A stretch of 64,000 nt of DNA from Pseudophaeobacter sp965641885 (GCA_965641885.1 OZ282574.1:4216001-4280000), one strand, 5' to 3'. Numbered from the stretch's first letter, positions 16,593 through 26,025 are shown. A program made the numbers and translations. The notes: a model not told the origin generated them from the letters alone.

Positions 16593-17686
16593 GCGGTCAT
16601 GATCTCCGACGTGCCAGCCGCGTCACGCACCTCCAGAAGCTGCGCCCGATTGCCAAGCTCGGCAAACAGTTCAGGCCCGGTTCCGGTCATCCAGGCCTGC
16701 GCCCCAAGCGCGCAGATCTCGTCATAAAGCGCGGCCCGCCGCCCGGCATCCAGATGGGCCGCGACCTCGTCCAGCAGCAGAATTGGCGGGGCACCCTCTG
16801 AGGCGGCCAACGCCCGGGCATTGGCCAGGATCAGCGACACCAAAAGCGCCTTTTGCTCGCCTGTTGAACAATCCCTGGCGGCAATGCCTTTGGAAGCATA
16901 GGTGCCAGTGAGATCGCTGCGATGCGGCCCGATCAGGGTCCGCCCCACGGCCATGTCACGGCCGCGCCCCTCTGCCAGAGCCGTTACAAACTCCGCCTCG
17001 CTCAGGGGCATGTCGCCCTCGGATTGTATCAGCTGCAACTGGGCGGTGGGAAAGGCGGTCTCTGCGCTCTGCTGCGCGGCGGCCAGACGCTGCACGGCGG
17101 TTTGTCGTGCGGTGTGAATCCGGTGTCCGGCTGCCCCCATCTGCGCCTCAAGAACCCGATACCAGGCCGCATCCCGGATCTGGTCCTTCAGCAGTTTGTT
17201 GCGCTCCCGCATGGCTTTCTCATAGGCAAGCGTCGCTTCGGCATGACTGGGCTCAAAGCTGAGCGCGATGCGGTCAAGAAAGCGGCGGCGGCCCTCGGCG
17301 GCCTCGACCCACAACCGGTCCATCACCGGCACCAGCCAGACCACCCGACAGATCTGACCCAGCGCGATCTGGTTAGAGGCTTTGTTGTCGATGCGCACCT
17401 GACGCGAGGCGCCTTCCTCGGACCAGGTCTCGATCTCATAGGACTGATCCGGGGCCTGCAACACACCTTTCAGCTTCCAGCCAAGGCTTTCGGGACGCCG
17501 CGCCATCTCAGCGGCACTGGCGCGGCGCAAACCACGCCCCGGTGAAAACAGCGAAACCGCCTCAAGGATATTGGTTTTGCCTGCGCCATTGTTGCCGTGG
17601 ATGGCAACGGGACGCCCATCCAAATGCATTTCCGCCCGCAGATGCGAGCGGAAGTGAGACAATGTCAGTTCAGTCAGGGCCAGCAC
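16589..17686 (-). CDS. recF: DNA replication and repair protein RecF
   Basis: A 365-residue SMC-like ATPase. LTLSHFRSH at the start and HGNNGAGKTNILEAVSLFSPG (Walker A near residue 33) are diagnostic. RFLDRIALSFEP and LLLDEVAAHLD near 305 (Walker B) complete it. RecF with RecO and RecR loads RecA at single-strand gaps and stalled forks. It lies between dnaN and a LysE gene on the same strand, in the usual bacterial dnaA-dnaN-recF order. Confidence 0.96.
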   Translation of the reverse strand: MLALTELTLSHFRSHLRAEMHLDGRPVAIHGNNGAGKTNILEAVSLFSPGRGLRRASAAEMARRPESLGWKLKGVLQAPDQSYEIETWSEEGASRQVRIDNKASNQIALGQICRVVWLVPVMDRLWVEAAEGRRRFLDRIALSFEPSHAEATLAYEKAMRERNKLLKDQIRDAAWYRVLEAQMGAAGHRIHTARQTAVQRLAAAQQSAETAFPTAQLQLIQSEGDMPLSEAEFVTALAEGRGRDMAVGRTLIGPHRSDLTGTYASKGIAARDCSTGEQKALLVSLILANARALAASEGAPPILLLDEVAAHLDAGRRAALYDEICALGAQAWMTGTGPELFAELGNRAQLLEVRDAAGTSEIMTA

Positions 17687-17753
17687 GAAGGGCGCGCCTT
17701 TCTCTGTGCGGCTCTTTGTGCATCCCTCTGGGCGGCACAGCGCGGATCATAGA

Positions 17754-18875
17754 TCAAACGCGCATTGGCATCACAACATAGACCGCGCTTTCGTCACTGC
17801 CTTCGCGCATCAATGTCGGATCTCCAGAGGAGTTGAACAGGAAGACGGCGTTCTCGCGGTCCACCTGATTGGCAATCTCCAGCAGATATTTGGCGTTAAA
17901 GCCGATCTCCAGACGCTCGTCACCATAGGCCACGGCCAGCTCTTCTTCGGCGGCACCGCTGTCGGGCGCATTGACCGAAAGGATCAGGCGGTCTTCTTCC
18001 AGCTGCAGCTTGACCGCGCGCGACCGCTCTGACGAAACGGTTGCAACCCGGTCCACCGCACGGGCGAACTCAGACGCGTCCACCTCAAGCCGGCGGGTGT
18101 TTCCAACGGGAATAACGCGGGTGTAATCCGGGAATGTGCCGTCGATGACCTTAGAGGTCAGGGTGATATTTGGCGTGGCAAACCGCACCTTGGTTTCCGA
18201 AACTGAGACCGCGATATCCATCTCGTCGTCGTCCAGCAGCTTGCGCATCTCGCCGACCGTTTTGCGTGGCACGATGACGCCTGGCATATCCTCGGCGCCC
18301 ATTGGCAGGGGTGCATCAATCCGCGCCAGACGGTGGCCATCGGTGGCAACACAGCGCAGCACCTTGCCGCCCTCGGCCGCGTCCGACACATGCATGTACA
18401 CCCCGTTGAGGTAATAGCGGGTCTCTTCGGTAGAGATGGCAAATTTCGACTTATCAAAGAGGCGGCGCAGCATGGCCGCATTGGCGGTAAAATTGGAATG
18501 GTACTCGGAGGAGGCCATAACCGGGAAATCTTCGCGCGGCAGCGTTGCCAGCGAGAAGTTTGACCGCCCGGCCTCAACCGTCAGGCGGCCTGTGGCCGCA
18601 TCTGCGGTCAGCGTCACCAAAGCGCCATCCGGCAGTTTGCGCACGATCTCATGCAAAGTGGTGGCCGCCACGGTGGTTGCGCCTGCGCGCTCAACCTGAG
18701 CCGGGGCTTTGTCGACCACTTCGATATCAAGATCGGTGGCACGGAACTGGGCCACATCGCCCTCAGCTTCGATCAGAACATTCGCCAGGATCGGAATGGT
18801 ATTGCGGCGCTCCACCACCGATTGGGCCTGCGCAACGGCCTTTAGGAGTGTGCCGCGTTCAATGCTGATCTTCAT
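17754..18875 (-). CDS. dnaN: DNA polymerase III beta sliding clamp
   Basis: A 373-residue clamp protein of three repeated domains. MKISIERGTLLKAVAQAQSV opens it and VYVVMPMRV closes it; the C-terminal MPMRV is the conserved end that lines the clamp's binding pocket. The dimer encircles DNA and tethers polymerase III. ATG 18875 is preceded by AGGATAAG, while the longer upstream frame adds residues not found in the family. It lies 340 bases downstream of dnaA, with a terminator-like hairpin between them, so it likely also has its own promoter. Confidence 0.98.
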   Translation of the reverse strand: MKISIERGTLLKAVAQAQSVVERRNTIPILANVLIEAEGDVAQFRATDLDIEVVDKAPAQVERAGATTVAATTLHEIVRKLPDGALVTLTADAATGRLTVEAGRSNFSLATLPREDFPVMASSEYHSNFTANAAMLRRLFDKSKFAISTEETRYYLNGVYMHVSDAAEGGKVLRCVATDGHRLARIDAPLPMGAEDMPGVIVPRKTVGEMRKLLDDDEMDIAVSVSETKVRFATPNITLTSKVIDGTFPDYTRVIPVGNTRRLEVDASEFARAVDRVATVSSERSRAVKLQLEEDRLILSVNAPDSGAAEEELAVAYGDERLEIGFNAKYLLEIANQVDRENAVFLFNSSGDPTLMREGSDESAVYVVMPMRV

Positions 18876-18956
18876 GTCGCTTATCCTCTTCGTCGCGCCA
18901 GTGCTCGCGTCCCTGCGCGGCCACCAGGCCATGGCAAAGCAATGGTCGGGACAGGC

Positions 18957-18984
18957 AAAGTACCGGTTTGCCCCTCATGTACAA
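18957..18984 (-). promoter_or_regulatory. Candidate dnaN promoter
   Basis: On the minus strand TTGTAC (18984-18979) and TACTTT (18962-18957) are spaced 16 bases apart, about 80 bases before the dnaN ATG. The match is moderate only. Confidence 0.3.
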
Positions 18985-19160
18985 GGCTTTTTATTGAGTT
19001 TTCCAAGGGAATCTCTGCAGCGTCAAGGGGCTAGAGCCCGTTACAGCCTGAAACCCGGGTTTTCGTTGCCGCGGCGCCCTTTCTCCGCTCCTGACTGCGT
19101 GTATCTAGGCCAGAATTTCTCCCACTTTGGCAGCCTCCTGGACAGCAAAAACCGGCAATG

Positions 19161-19190
19161 AAAAACGGCCCCGGAAAATCCGGAGCCGTT
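19161..19190 (-). terminator. Terminator hairpin after dnaA
   Basis: Read on the minus strand, AACGGCTCCGG pairs with CCGGGGCCGTT around a short ATTTT-containing loop and runs into a T stretch. It lies 27 bases after the dnaA stop. Confidence 0.75.
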
Positions 19191-19216
19191 GGAGACTGAG
19201 GACAGCGCTGCAGGCT

Positions 19217-20671
19217 TTAGGATTCGAGCGAGCGGCGCAGCATTTCCACATCTTCAGCGATCTGACCATCGGTGGACTTCAGCTCTTCGATGCGGCGCAC
19301 ACCGTGCATGACTGTGGTATGATCACGTCCACCAAAGCGTCGACCGATTTCCGGCAGGCTGCGGCTGGTGAGCTTTTTGCACAGATACATCGCCACCTGA
19401 CGCGGCCGTGCATAAGAGCGCAGCCGTTTGGGGCCGACGATATCGGACATGCGGATGTTGTAATACTCTGACACCTTGCGCTGGATTTCCTCAACGGTGA
19501 TCTTGCGCTCGGAGGCGCGCAAGACATCCGCCAGACAATCCTGGGTCAGATCCATGTCGATCTCACGCCCAACAAGGGACGCAAAGGCAAACAGCCGGGT
19601 CAGCGCCCCTTCGAGCACCCGCACATTGGTCGAGATCCGGTGCGCCAGGAATTCCAGCACGCCATTGGCGATTTCTAGGCCCGGATAAGTCAGTTGCTGA
19701 TGCTGAACCTTGGTCTGCAGAATACCAAGACGCAACTCATAGTCGGTGGGGTGCAGATCCACCACCAGACCACATTGCAGGCGCGATTTCACGCGGTCCT
19801 CAAGATCCTTGATCTCACCGGGGGCACGATCCGCAGAAATGATGATCTGCTTGTTCTGATCCACCAGAGCGTTGAAGGTATGAAAGAATTCTTCCTGCGT
19901 TGAATCCTTGCCGGCAATGAACTGCACATCATCCACCATCAGCACGTCAACCGAGCGGAACAGGTGTTTGAAGTCCATCATCTTGCGCTCGCGCAGGGCC
20001 TGCACAAAGCGGTACATGAACTGCTCTGCTGACAGGTAAAGCACGTTCAGAGACGGGTTTTGCGCTTTGATCTCCCAGGCGATGGCATGCATCAGGTGGG
20101 TCTTGCCCAGCCCCACACCGCCATAGAGCACCAGAGGATTAAAGGTCACCGGGCCACCTTCAGCCACGCGGCGTGCGGCGGCATGTGCCAGCTCGTTTGG
20201 TTTACCCACAACAAAGTTGTCAAAGGTGAACCGCGGATCCAGCGGCGCGGCCTGCAGGCTGTCCATCGGCGTCGCGGCCGAAGCCTTGTTCGACAAGGAT
20301 TGAGCAGAGGCGGCGCGGCGCACAGGAGACTCGTCCCATTTGCCATCGCTGTCGCGGCCTTGACCGTCCTGCATCTCTGCAAAAGGCTCGTTTGGTTGCT
20401 CCACCTGACGCACAGGACGTGCAGGTGAATTGGCAGCAACCCGAAAGGCAAGCCGCTGAACCGGCTCACCCGAGAGATTAAATTCATGCAAGATCAGATC
20501 CGCAAAGTTCTGACTGACATAGTTGCCCATGAAGTTGGTCGGCACGTGAAACACGGCGACGCCATCATCAACAGAACTGAACTCAAGCGGCTCAATCCAG
20601 GTCGTAAAGTTGTTTTGCCCAACAGTCTTCAGAAGTCTCGTTCTGAGCTGTCCCCATTTTTCTTCCGTCAT
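19217..20671 (-). CDS. dnaA: Chromosomal replication initiator protein DnaA
   Basis: A 484-residue AAA+ initiator. Residues 1-90 form the DnaB-interaction domain (MTEEKWGQLRTRLLKTVGQ), a variable linker follows to about 150, then the ATPase with GGVGLGKTHLMHA (Walker A) and VDVLMVDDVQFI (Walker B). Domain IV ends with GGRDHTTVMHGVRRIEEL, the DNA-binding helix-turn-helix signature. It unwinds oriC when bound to ATP. The start at 20671 follows family N-termini; an ATG four codons upstream at 20683 is also possible. Confidence 0.97.
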   Translation of the reverse strand: MTEEKWGQLRTRLLKTVGQNNFTTWIEPLEFSSVDDGVAVFHVPTNFMGNYVSQNFADLILHEFNLSGEPVQRLAFRVAANSPARPVRQVEQPNEPFAEMQDGQGRDSDGKWDESPVRRAASAQSLSNKASAATPMDSLQAAPLDPRFTFDNFVVGKPNELAHAAARRVAEGGPVTFNPLVLYGGVGLGKTHLMHAIAWEIKAQNPSLNVLYLSAEQFMYRFVQALRERKMMDFKHLFRSVDVLMVDDVQFIAGKDSTQEEFFHTFNALVDQNKQIIISADRAPGEIKDLEDRVKSRLQCGLVVDLHPTDYELRLGILQTKVQHQQLTYPGLEIANGVLEFLAHRISTNVRVLEGALTRLFAFASLVGREIDMDLTQDCLADVLRASERKITVEEIQRKVSEYYNIRMSDIVGPKRLRSYARPRQVAMYLCKKLTSRSLPEIGRRFGGRDHTTVMHGVRRIEELKSTDGQIAEDVEMLRRSLES

Positions 20672-21164
20672 GCTGCGCCTCATGCGTCCCCAAAAGCACG
20701 GCCCGATCTTCCTTGGCCTATCGTTTCATCATACTCCGTTTCTGGAGCAGTTCTTCACCCACATCTTCTGCGCGTACGGACAGGGATTTCCTGACCGCAC
20801 TCCCTTTCGGGACAACGAACCGTCCAACAAAAAAGTACCACATAACCGTGATACTCAACTTTGTTACCGAAGAACCGTTTCTGCACACAAATGAGACACG
20901 ACTACTGGCTGGAAATTCCAGCACAGCAGAGCAACCATCCAGTGAAAACCAAACTGGCATTCATTGAACAACTACGCATTCAGTGACCTTATTGCCCGTC
21001 AAGGTCACCGCGAGCAGCCTGTCCCCCCAGCGAGTGAATCGCTGTACATGTGGTAGCAAGTTGCGAGGGGCAGCGGCAATCAAACTCTGATGTTGACTCA
21101 CTCTTTGCGGCCAAAGAATCTATCGCTGCTGTTTCAGGGGACGGAGAGATAAGGACAAAATGAA
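20672..21164. other. dnaA upstream region
   Basis: About 490 bases between dnaA and rpsT, more AT-rich than the surroundings. This is a natural place for the dnaA promoter and a candidate for oriC, but I see no clear DnaA boxes: CCACATAAC near 20841 and TGTGGTAGC near 21050 are only partial matches. No convincing gene lies here. Confidence 0.4.
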
Positions 21165-21190
21165 AAGGCGCCGCAAAAATGCGACGCCTT
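21165..21190 (-). terminator. Terminator after rpsT
   Basis: AAGGCGCCGC (21165-21174) pairs with GCGACGCCTT (21181-21190) with one mismatch and a six-base loop. On the minus strand the stem is followed by a short T-rich run, 45 bases after the rpsT stop. Confidence 0.7.
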
Positions 21191-21234
21191 CAAATTTTTC
21201 AATTTCTTGCTTGCAGGAAAATCCCGGCAGGGAA

Positions 21235-21498
21235 TCAAGCCAGCGACTTGACCCGTGCGGACAGACGGGAAACTTTCCGCGACGCTGTGTTCTTGTGGTA
21301 GACGCCTTTGGTCACGCCACGCATCAGTTCGGGCTCAGCGGCGCGCAGAGCGACCGTTGCCACGGCCTTGTCGCCGGACTCGATAGCTTCTTCAACTTTA
21401 CGCAGGAAGGTGCGGATGCGCGAACGGCGGGCTTTGTTGACGACGAAACGCTTTTCGTTCTGACGTGCGCGTTTTTTCGCCTGAGGGGTATTTGCCAT
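21235..21498 (-). CDS. rpsT: 30S ribosomal protein S20
   Basis: An 87-residue, very basic protein starting MANTPQAKKRARQNEKR, with RSRIRTFLRKVEEAI in the middle and KGVYHKNTASRKVSRLSARV near the end; this is the complete S20 pattern and length. It binds 16S rRNA early in 30S assembly. It lies upstream of dnaA on the same strand with its own terminator. This rpsT-dnaA neighbourhood is common in alphaproteobacteria. Confidence 0.98.
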   Translation of the reverse strand: MANTPQAKKRARQNEKRFVVNKARRSRIRTFLRKVEEAIESGDKAVATVALRAAEPELMRGVTKGVYHKNTASRKVSRLSARVKSLA

Positions 21499-21716
21499 GT
21501 CTCTGTGACCTTTTATTCGGGTTCATATATCGATTTAGGCGCAAGCCAGCCAAACCCGGATCAGATCACGGAGTGATTCTAGCCAAGCGGGCTGCACGCG
21601 CATGTATGGCAGCGGTCTTTAAAGCGAATTCCCCAGATAGGCAAGGGATTTGCCAAAAGACCTTTTTCAACCCTTACCGGGACTGCCGCATCACTGGTAA
21701 ATCACCAGCTAAGTCA

Positions 21717-21745
21717 CCGGGGCCAATCCTGTGCAAGGGCCCCGG
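21717..21745. terminator. GC-rich hairpin downstream of enoyl-CoA hydratase
   Basis: CCGGGGCC (21717-21724) pairs with GGCCCCGG (21738-21745). It lies 24 bases past the minus-strand stop of the hydratase gene. A T-run is present only on the plus side, so termination on the minus strand is uncertain. Confidence 0.4.
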
Positions 21746-21768
21746 CTTTTGAGGAAAACCTCAAGAAT

Positions 21769-22545
21769 TTATTTGTCGCGGAACTGGGCTTCGCGTTTTT
21801 CCAGGAAGGCGGCCATGCCCTCTTTTTGATCCTCAGTGGCAAACATCGAGTGGAACACACGCCGTTCAAACAACATGCCCTCGCTCAGCGTGAGCTCATA
21901 GCTGCGGTTCACCGCCTCTTTGACCGCCACGGCCGTCAGCTGGGATTTCTCGGCAATCTTTTGGGCGGCTGCCATGGCCTCATCGACCAGCTTCTTGGCC
22001 GGGACGACCCGCGACACCAAACCGGCGCGCTCGGCTTCTTCGGCGCCCATGAAACGACCCGTCAGGTTCATATCCATGGATTTCGACTTGCCCACAAACC
22101 GCGTCAGGCGCTGGGTGCCGCCAATGCCGGCCACCACGCCGAGATTGATTTCCGGCTGGCCGAATTTGGCGGTTTCAGCGGCTATGATGAAATCACACAG
22201 CATTGCCAGCTCACAGCCGCCGCCCAGCGCATAGCCAGCAACAGCCGCGATGATCGGCTTGCGGATCGCGATGATGCGGTCATTGACCTGGGCAAAGAGA
22301 TTGCTGGAATAGACATCCGTAAAGCTCATCTCGGACATCTCTTTGATGTCGGCACCGGCGGCAAAGGCCTTTTCAGAGCCGGTCAGCACGATGCAGCGCA
22401 CCTTGTCGCTGGCGTCGGCTTCTTCCAGGGCGGTGCAAAGCTCACTCACGAGCGCTGCATTGAGCGCGTTCAACGCCTCGGGGCGATGCAGTTTGATAAG
22501 GCAAACGTGGTCCTGCACATCGACGTTGATCGTCTCATAGGCCAT
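21769..22545 (-). CDS. Enoyl-CoA hydratase
   Basis: A 258-residue crotonase-family enzyme of normal length. The oxyanion-hole segments are KAFAAGADIKEM near residue 60 and ALGGGCELAMLCD near 105. Both catalytic glutamates are present, in GGCELAM and in GQPEINLGVVAGIGGTQRL. It hydrates trans-2-enoyl-CoA to 3-hydroxyacyl-CoA in fatty acid or amino acid breakdown. It lies between mutM and rpsT on the same strand, a conserved location rather than a beta-oxidation operon. Confidence 0.94.
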   Translation of the reverse strand: MAYETINVDVQDHVCLIKLHRPEALNALNAALVSELCTALEEADASDKVRCIVLTGSEKAFAAGADIKEMSEMSFTDVYSSNLFAQVNDRIIAIRKPIIAAVAGYALGGGCELAMLCDFIIAAETAKFGQPEINLGVVAGIGGTQRLTRFVGKSKSMDMNLTGRFMGAEEAERAGLVSRVVPAKKLVDEAMAAAQKIAEKSQLTAVAVKEAVNRSYELTLSEGMLFERRVFHSMFATEDQKEGMAAFLEKREAQFRDK

Positions 22546-22610
22546 GATTATTTTGCTTTCGTTGTTCCGTTCAGAAACGAGTCATTACCACGGGAAATAT
22601 CGCATTCAAG

Positions 22611-23462
22611 CTATCTTTGACACTTGCCACAGTAGAAGGAGGATCGCCCCGCTTGGGTGATTCTAGCAATAGTGCCCGTACAGCCCTCCCTGCGGCAGGC
22701 CTCTCCCTCTCGACCATAGACATCAAAGCTATGTTGAAAATATCCAAGTTCTCCATTGGCTTGGCGGAAATCTTTCAACGAGGATCCCCCCGCCCTGATT
22801 GCGTCCTCAAGCACGCGCCGGATGATCGGAACCAGGGCTGCAACCTGCTTGGATGCCAGGTGCCCTGCTTTTTGTTTTGGTGAAATTGCAGCACGAAAAA
22901 GGGCTTCGCAGACATAAATGTTCCCCAGACCAGCGATGATTCCCTGATCCAAAAGCGCCGATTTCACCGGCGTGTTCTTATTTGCGAAGGCTGCAATCAG
23001 GTAGTCGTCATGGAAATCATTGCCCAGCGGTTCCGGACCCAGCACCTTGAGCAGCTTGTGTTCAGCCAGCCCTGCTGTGGGGATCAGGTCCATCGCGCCA
23101 AAGCGCCTTGGGTCATTAAAGGTGATGCGGGCGCCATTCTCCATGTCAAACACCACATGGTCGTGTTTGGCCGCCTGCGGATGATCATGCGAAAACTGTC
23201 CCAGCGGGTCCCCCGAGACCGTCATACGCCCCGACATGCCCAAGTGTATCAGCAGAGTCTCGCCGCGATCCAGCTCTGCCAGAATGTATTTCGAGCGCCG
23301 CCTGAGCGCCGTCACCCGCGCGCCCGTCAGCCGGTCTGCCATCCGGTCAGGAAACGGCCAGCGCAGATCGGGACGGTTCACATGCGCCTGCGCAATCACG
23401 GCCCCCTCCATCGAGGGCAACAACCCCCGCATCACGGTCTCGACCTCGGGCAATTCAGGCAT
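22611..23462 (-). CDS. mutM: Formamidopyrimidine-DNA glycosylase
   Basis: A 283-residue Fpg/MutM enzyme. After the start Met come PELPEVETVMRGL with the catalytic Pro2 and Glu3, then SKYILAELD with the conserved Lys, and the C-terminal zinc finger with cysteine pairs in CRREGC and YCGKCQR. It removes 8-oxoguanine and ring-opened purines and cleaves the abasic site. ATG 23462 is required because Pro2 must follow the initiator Met; the longer frame would abolish catalysis. It is divergent from ubiE. Confidence 0.97.
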   Translation of the reverse strand: MPELPEVETVMRGLLPSMEGAVIAQAHVNRPDLRWPFPDRMADRLTGARVTALRRRSKYILAELDRGETLLIHLGMSGRMTVSGDPLGQFSHDHPQAAKHDHVVFDMENGARITFNDPRRFGAMDLIPTAGLAEHKLLKVLGPEPLGNDFHDDYLIAAFANKNTPVKSALLDQGIIAGLGNIYVCEALFRAAISPKQKAGHLASKQVAALVPIIRRVLEDAIRAGGSSLKDFRQANGELGYFQHSFDVYGREGEACRREGCTGTIARITQAGRSSFYCGKCQR

Positions 23463-23569
23463 TACATCATTCCTCACGGAGTATTACATAGAGCATTACA
23501 CAAGGGCCGCATTGTGCCTGCCCCCCAGCCTCCTATAAGTGGGGCGATCCTTAGAAAACGGCAAGCCAC

Positions 23570-24322
23570 ATGAGCGACAGATCAGACAGTACCACCCATT
23601 TTGGCTTTGAAACCCTCCCCGAGCATGAAAAAGCGGGCCGGGTGCAGGGCGTGTTCAATTCGGTGGCCTCGAAATATGACATCATGAATGATGTGATGAG
23701 CATGGGTATCCACCGGGTCTGGAAAGACGCGATGATGGACTGGCTGGCACCGCGCCCCGGTCAGCGTCTGCTGGATGTGGCCGGTGGCACCGGCGATATC
23801 TCGTTCCGGTTTTTGAAACGCGCAGGCCAGGGCCACTCCACCGTGCTGGATATCACAGCCCCCATGCTGATCGAGGGACGCAAACGCGCCGAGGCCGAAC
23901 AGATGGCCGAGAGTCTCGATTGGGTCACTGGCGACGCCATGGCGCTACCGTTCAAGGACAATACATTCGACGTCTACACCATCTCCTTTGGCATCCGGAA
24001 CGTCACCCGTCCGCAGGAGGCCCTGAACGAGGCCTATCGCGTGCTCAAACCCGGTGGGCGCCTGATGGTGCTGGAATTCAGCCAGCTGCCCAATGACGGC
24101 ATGCAAAAACTCTATGATCTCTATAGCTTCAACGTGATTCCCCGCATGGGAAAGCTCATCGCGGGTGACTACGAAAGCTACCAGTACCTGGTGGAATCAA
24201 TCCGCAACTTCCCCGATCAGGAGACCTTTCTGGAGATGGTGAAAACGGCGGGCTTTGCCAATGCAAAATACCGCAACCTGTCGCTGGGCATTGCAGCCCT
24301 TCACTCTGGCTGGAAAATCTAG
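23570..24322 (+). CDS. ubiE: Ubiquinone/menaquinone C-methyltransferase UbiE
   Basis: A 250-residue class I SAM methyltransferase. SVASKYDIMNDVMSMGIHRVWKD near residue 30 and LLDVAGGTGDISFRF near 68 (SAM site) are UbiE signatures, as are FGIRNVTRPQEALNEAYRVLKPGG near 140 and the C-terminal ALHSGWKI. It methylates the benzoquinol ring in ubiquinone synthesis. ubiB starts three bases after its stop, so the two are cotranscribed. Confidence 0.97.
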   Translation: MSDRSDSTTHFGFETLPEHEKAGRVQGVFNSVASKYDIMNDVMSMGIHRVWKDAMMDWLAPRPGQRLLDVAGGTGDISFRFLKRAGQGHSTVLDITAPMLIEGRKRAEAEQMAESLDWVTGDAMALPFKDNTFDVYTISFGIRNVTRPQEALNEAYRVLKPGGRLMVLEFSQLPNDGMQKLYDLYSFNVIPRMGKLIAGDYESYQYLVESIRNFPDQETFLEMVKTAGFANAKYRNLSLGIAALHSGWKI

Positions 24323-24325
24323 ACG

Positions 24326-25849
24326 ATGCGCGGCCCACATAATATCATCCGCCTGATCCGTACCGGTGCCACCATGGTGCGCACCGGCGCCATGAAGGTG
24401 GTGCTGGACGCCTTTGACGCGCCGGCCCCTTTGCGGGTGCTGGCCTATACGCTGGGCTGGCCCTTTCAGTGGCTGGGCTACAAAGGGGATCCAAATATGC
24501 CGCCCGCCACCCGGGCGCTGACGGCGCTGGGTCCGGCCTATATCAAATTCGGCCAGGTGCTTTCGACCCGTCCCGATGTGGTGGGTGAGGACATGGCGCG
24601 GCAACTGCGCGTCCTGCAGGACCAGCTGCCGCCCTTTTCACGCGCCTCGGCCATGGCCGAGGTGGAACGCGAGTTGGGCCGTCCTCTGGCAGAAGTGTTT
24701 TCCGAATTCAGCGAGCCTATCGCTGCCGCCTCAATCGCCCAGGTGCATCGGGCCCGGATGGCGGACACCGGCGAAGACGTTGCCGTCAAAGTCCTGCGCC
24801 CCGGCATTGAACGCGCCTTTAACAAGGATGTGGATGCCTTCTATTTTGCCGCCCGCATCGTCGACCTCTTTGCCCCCGGTGCGCGCCGCCTGCGCCCGCT
24901 TGAGGTGATCGAGCATTTTGATGGTGTGGTGCAGGGAGAGCTGGACCTGCGACTGGAAAGCTCGGCCGCCTCGGAATTTGCCGCCAACACGGTTGAGGAC
25001 GCCGGTTTTCAGCTGCCCCGCATCCGCTGGGAAGCCTCGGCGCGCCGGGTGATGACCCTGGATTGGGCCGATGGCGTGGCACTGGGCGACAATGCAGCCC
25101 TGGACGCGGCTGGCCATGATCGCCGTGTTTTGGGCGAACGGGTGTTGTCCCTGTTCCTGCGCCATGCCCTGCGTGACGGCTATTTCCACGCCGATATGCA
25201 TCAGGGCAATCTCAAGGTCGCCGCCAATGGCGATATCATCGCTTATGACTTTGGCATCATGGGTCACATTGATGAATACACCCGCCGGGTCTACGCCGAG
25301 ATCCTCTTTGGCTTTATCAAACGCGACTACAAACGCGTGGCCGAGGTACATTTTGAGGCAGGCTATGTGCCCGCGGATCGCGACGTCGATGAATTCGCCC
25401 GCGCCATTCGCGCCGTGGGCGAGCCGATCTTTGGCATGGATGCCAGCCACATCTCCATGGGCAACCTGCTGAATTACCTCTTCGAGGTGACTGAACGCTT
25501 TGGCATGGAAACCCGCACCGAGCTGATCCTGCTGCAGCGCACCATGGTGGTTGTTGAAGGCGTCGCACGTTCGCTGGACCCCAAAATCAACATCTGGGAA
25601 GTGGCCCATCCCGTGGTTGAGGATTACATCAAAAAGAGCATTGGCCCCCGCGCCATCGCCTCGGACCTGATGAAAACAGCCAAGATCATGTCCCGCTTTG
25701 GCCCCCGTCTGCCTGCGCTGATGGAAAAGATCCTGATCGCCCAGGCGCAAGAGCCAACATCAGATCAAAAAAGGCAGCCCTGGGCAGGCATCGCGCTGGG
25801 CTTAAGCGCAGGAATCCTTCTCACCCTGCTCACCACGCATTTGCTCTGA
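24326..25849 (+). CDS. ubiB: UbiB, ABC1/ADCK-family ubiquinone biosynthesis kinase-like protein
   Basis: A 507-residue atypical kinase. The KxGQ motif is in IKFGQVLSTRPDV near residue 73, the alanine-rich AAASIAQVHRA loop near 133 and DGYFHADMHQGNL near 290, with YDFGIMGHID as the DFG equivalent. A hydrophobic segment at about 484-505 is a C-terminal membrane anchor. Family members support ubiquinone synthesis through ATPase-type activity on lipid-bound intermediates. It directly follows ubiE and is followed by a strong terminator. Confidence 0.96.
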   Translation: MRGPHNIIRLIRTGATMVRTGAMKVVLDAFDAPAPLRVLAYTLGWPFQWLGYKGDPNMPPATRALTALGPAYIKFGQVLSTRPDVVGEDMARQLRVLQDQLPPFSRASAMAEVERELGRPLAEVFSEFSEPIAAASIAQVHRARMADTGEDVAVKVLRPGIERAFNKDVDAFYFAARIVDLFAPGARRLRPLEVIEHFDGVVQGELDLRLESSAASEFAANTVEDAGFQLPRIRWEASARRVMTLDWADGVALGDNAALDAAGHDRRVLGERVLSLFLRHALRDGYFHADMHQGNLKVAANGDIIAYDFGIMGHIDEYTRRVYAEILFGFIKRDYKRVAEVHFEAGYVPADRDVDEFARAIRAVGEPIFGMDASHISMGNLLNYLFEVTERFGMETRTELILLQRTMVVVEGVARSLDPKINIWEVAHPVVEDYIKKSIGPRAIASDLMKTAKIMSRFGPRLPALMEKILIAQAQEPTSDQKRQPWAGIALGLSAGILLTLLTTHLL

Positions 25850-25882
25850 CAGGTCGCAAAACAGAAACAAGAACAGATAAAG

Positions 25883-25920
25883 GAAAGGGCGCAGCCATAG
25901 CCAGCCGCGCCCTTTCTTTC
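25883..25920 (+). terminator. Terminator after ubiB, possibly bidirectional
   Basis: GAAAGGGCGC at 25883-25892 pairs perfectly with GCGCCCTTTC at 25907-25916, followed by TTTC on the plus strand. It sits between convergent ubiB and the thiolase gene. Confidence 0.8.
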
Positions 25921-25939
25921 ATTCATCTTGCTAAAAATA

Positions 25940-25983
25940 CCTTGGGGTGAATGGCACGGAGGGCCAGAGGGGCAAAGCCCCTC
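25940..25983. repeat. Dispersed intergenic repeat with hairpin
   Basis: The 16-base CCTTGGGGTGAATGGC at 25940-25955 occurs again at 31239-31254. Here it is followed by the hairpin GAGGGGC-AAA-GCCCCTC at 25967-25983. It has the look of a repeated intergenic element. Confidence 0.5.
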
Positions 25984-26025
25984 CAACAAAACTCACACTC
26001 CCGCCAGATCACAGGCCTTTTCAGT

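Larger units (their letters stand above)
18876..19216. other. dnaA-dnaN intergenic region
   Basis: This 341-base gap holds a dnaA terminator hairpin at 19161-19190 and a candidate dnaN promoter at 18957-18984. No gene of its own is seen. No consensus DnaA box (TTATNCACA) was found in it. Confidence 0.5.

Noticed and set aside
20672..21164. A defined oriC with DnaA boxes
   Set aside because: The place is right, but only partial matches to TTATNCACA were seen, so no origin is called.
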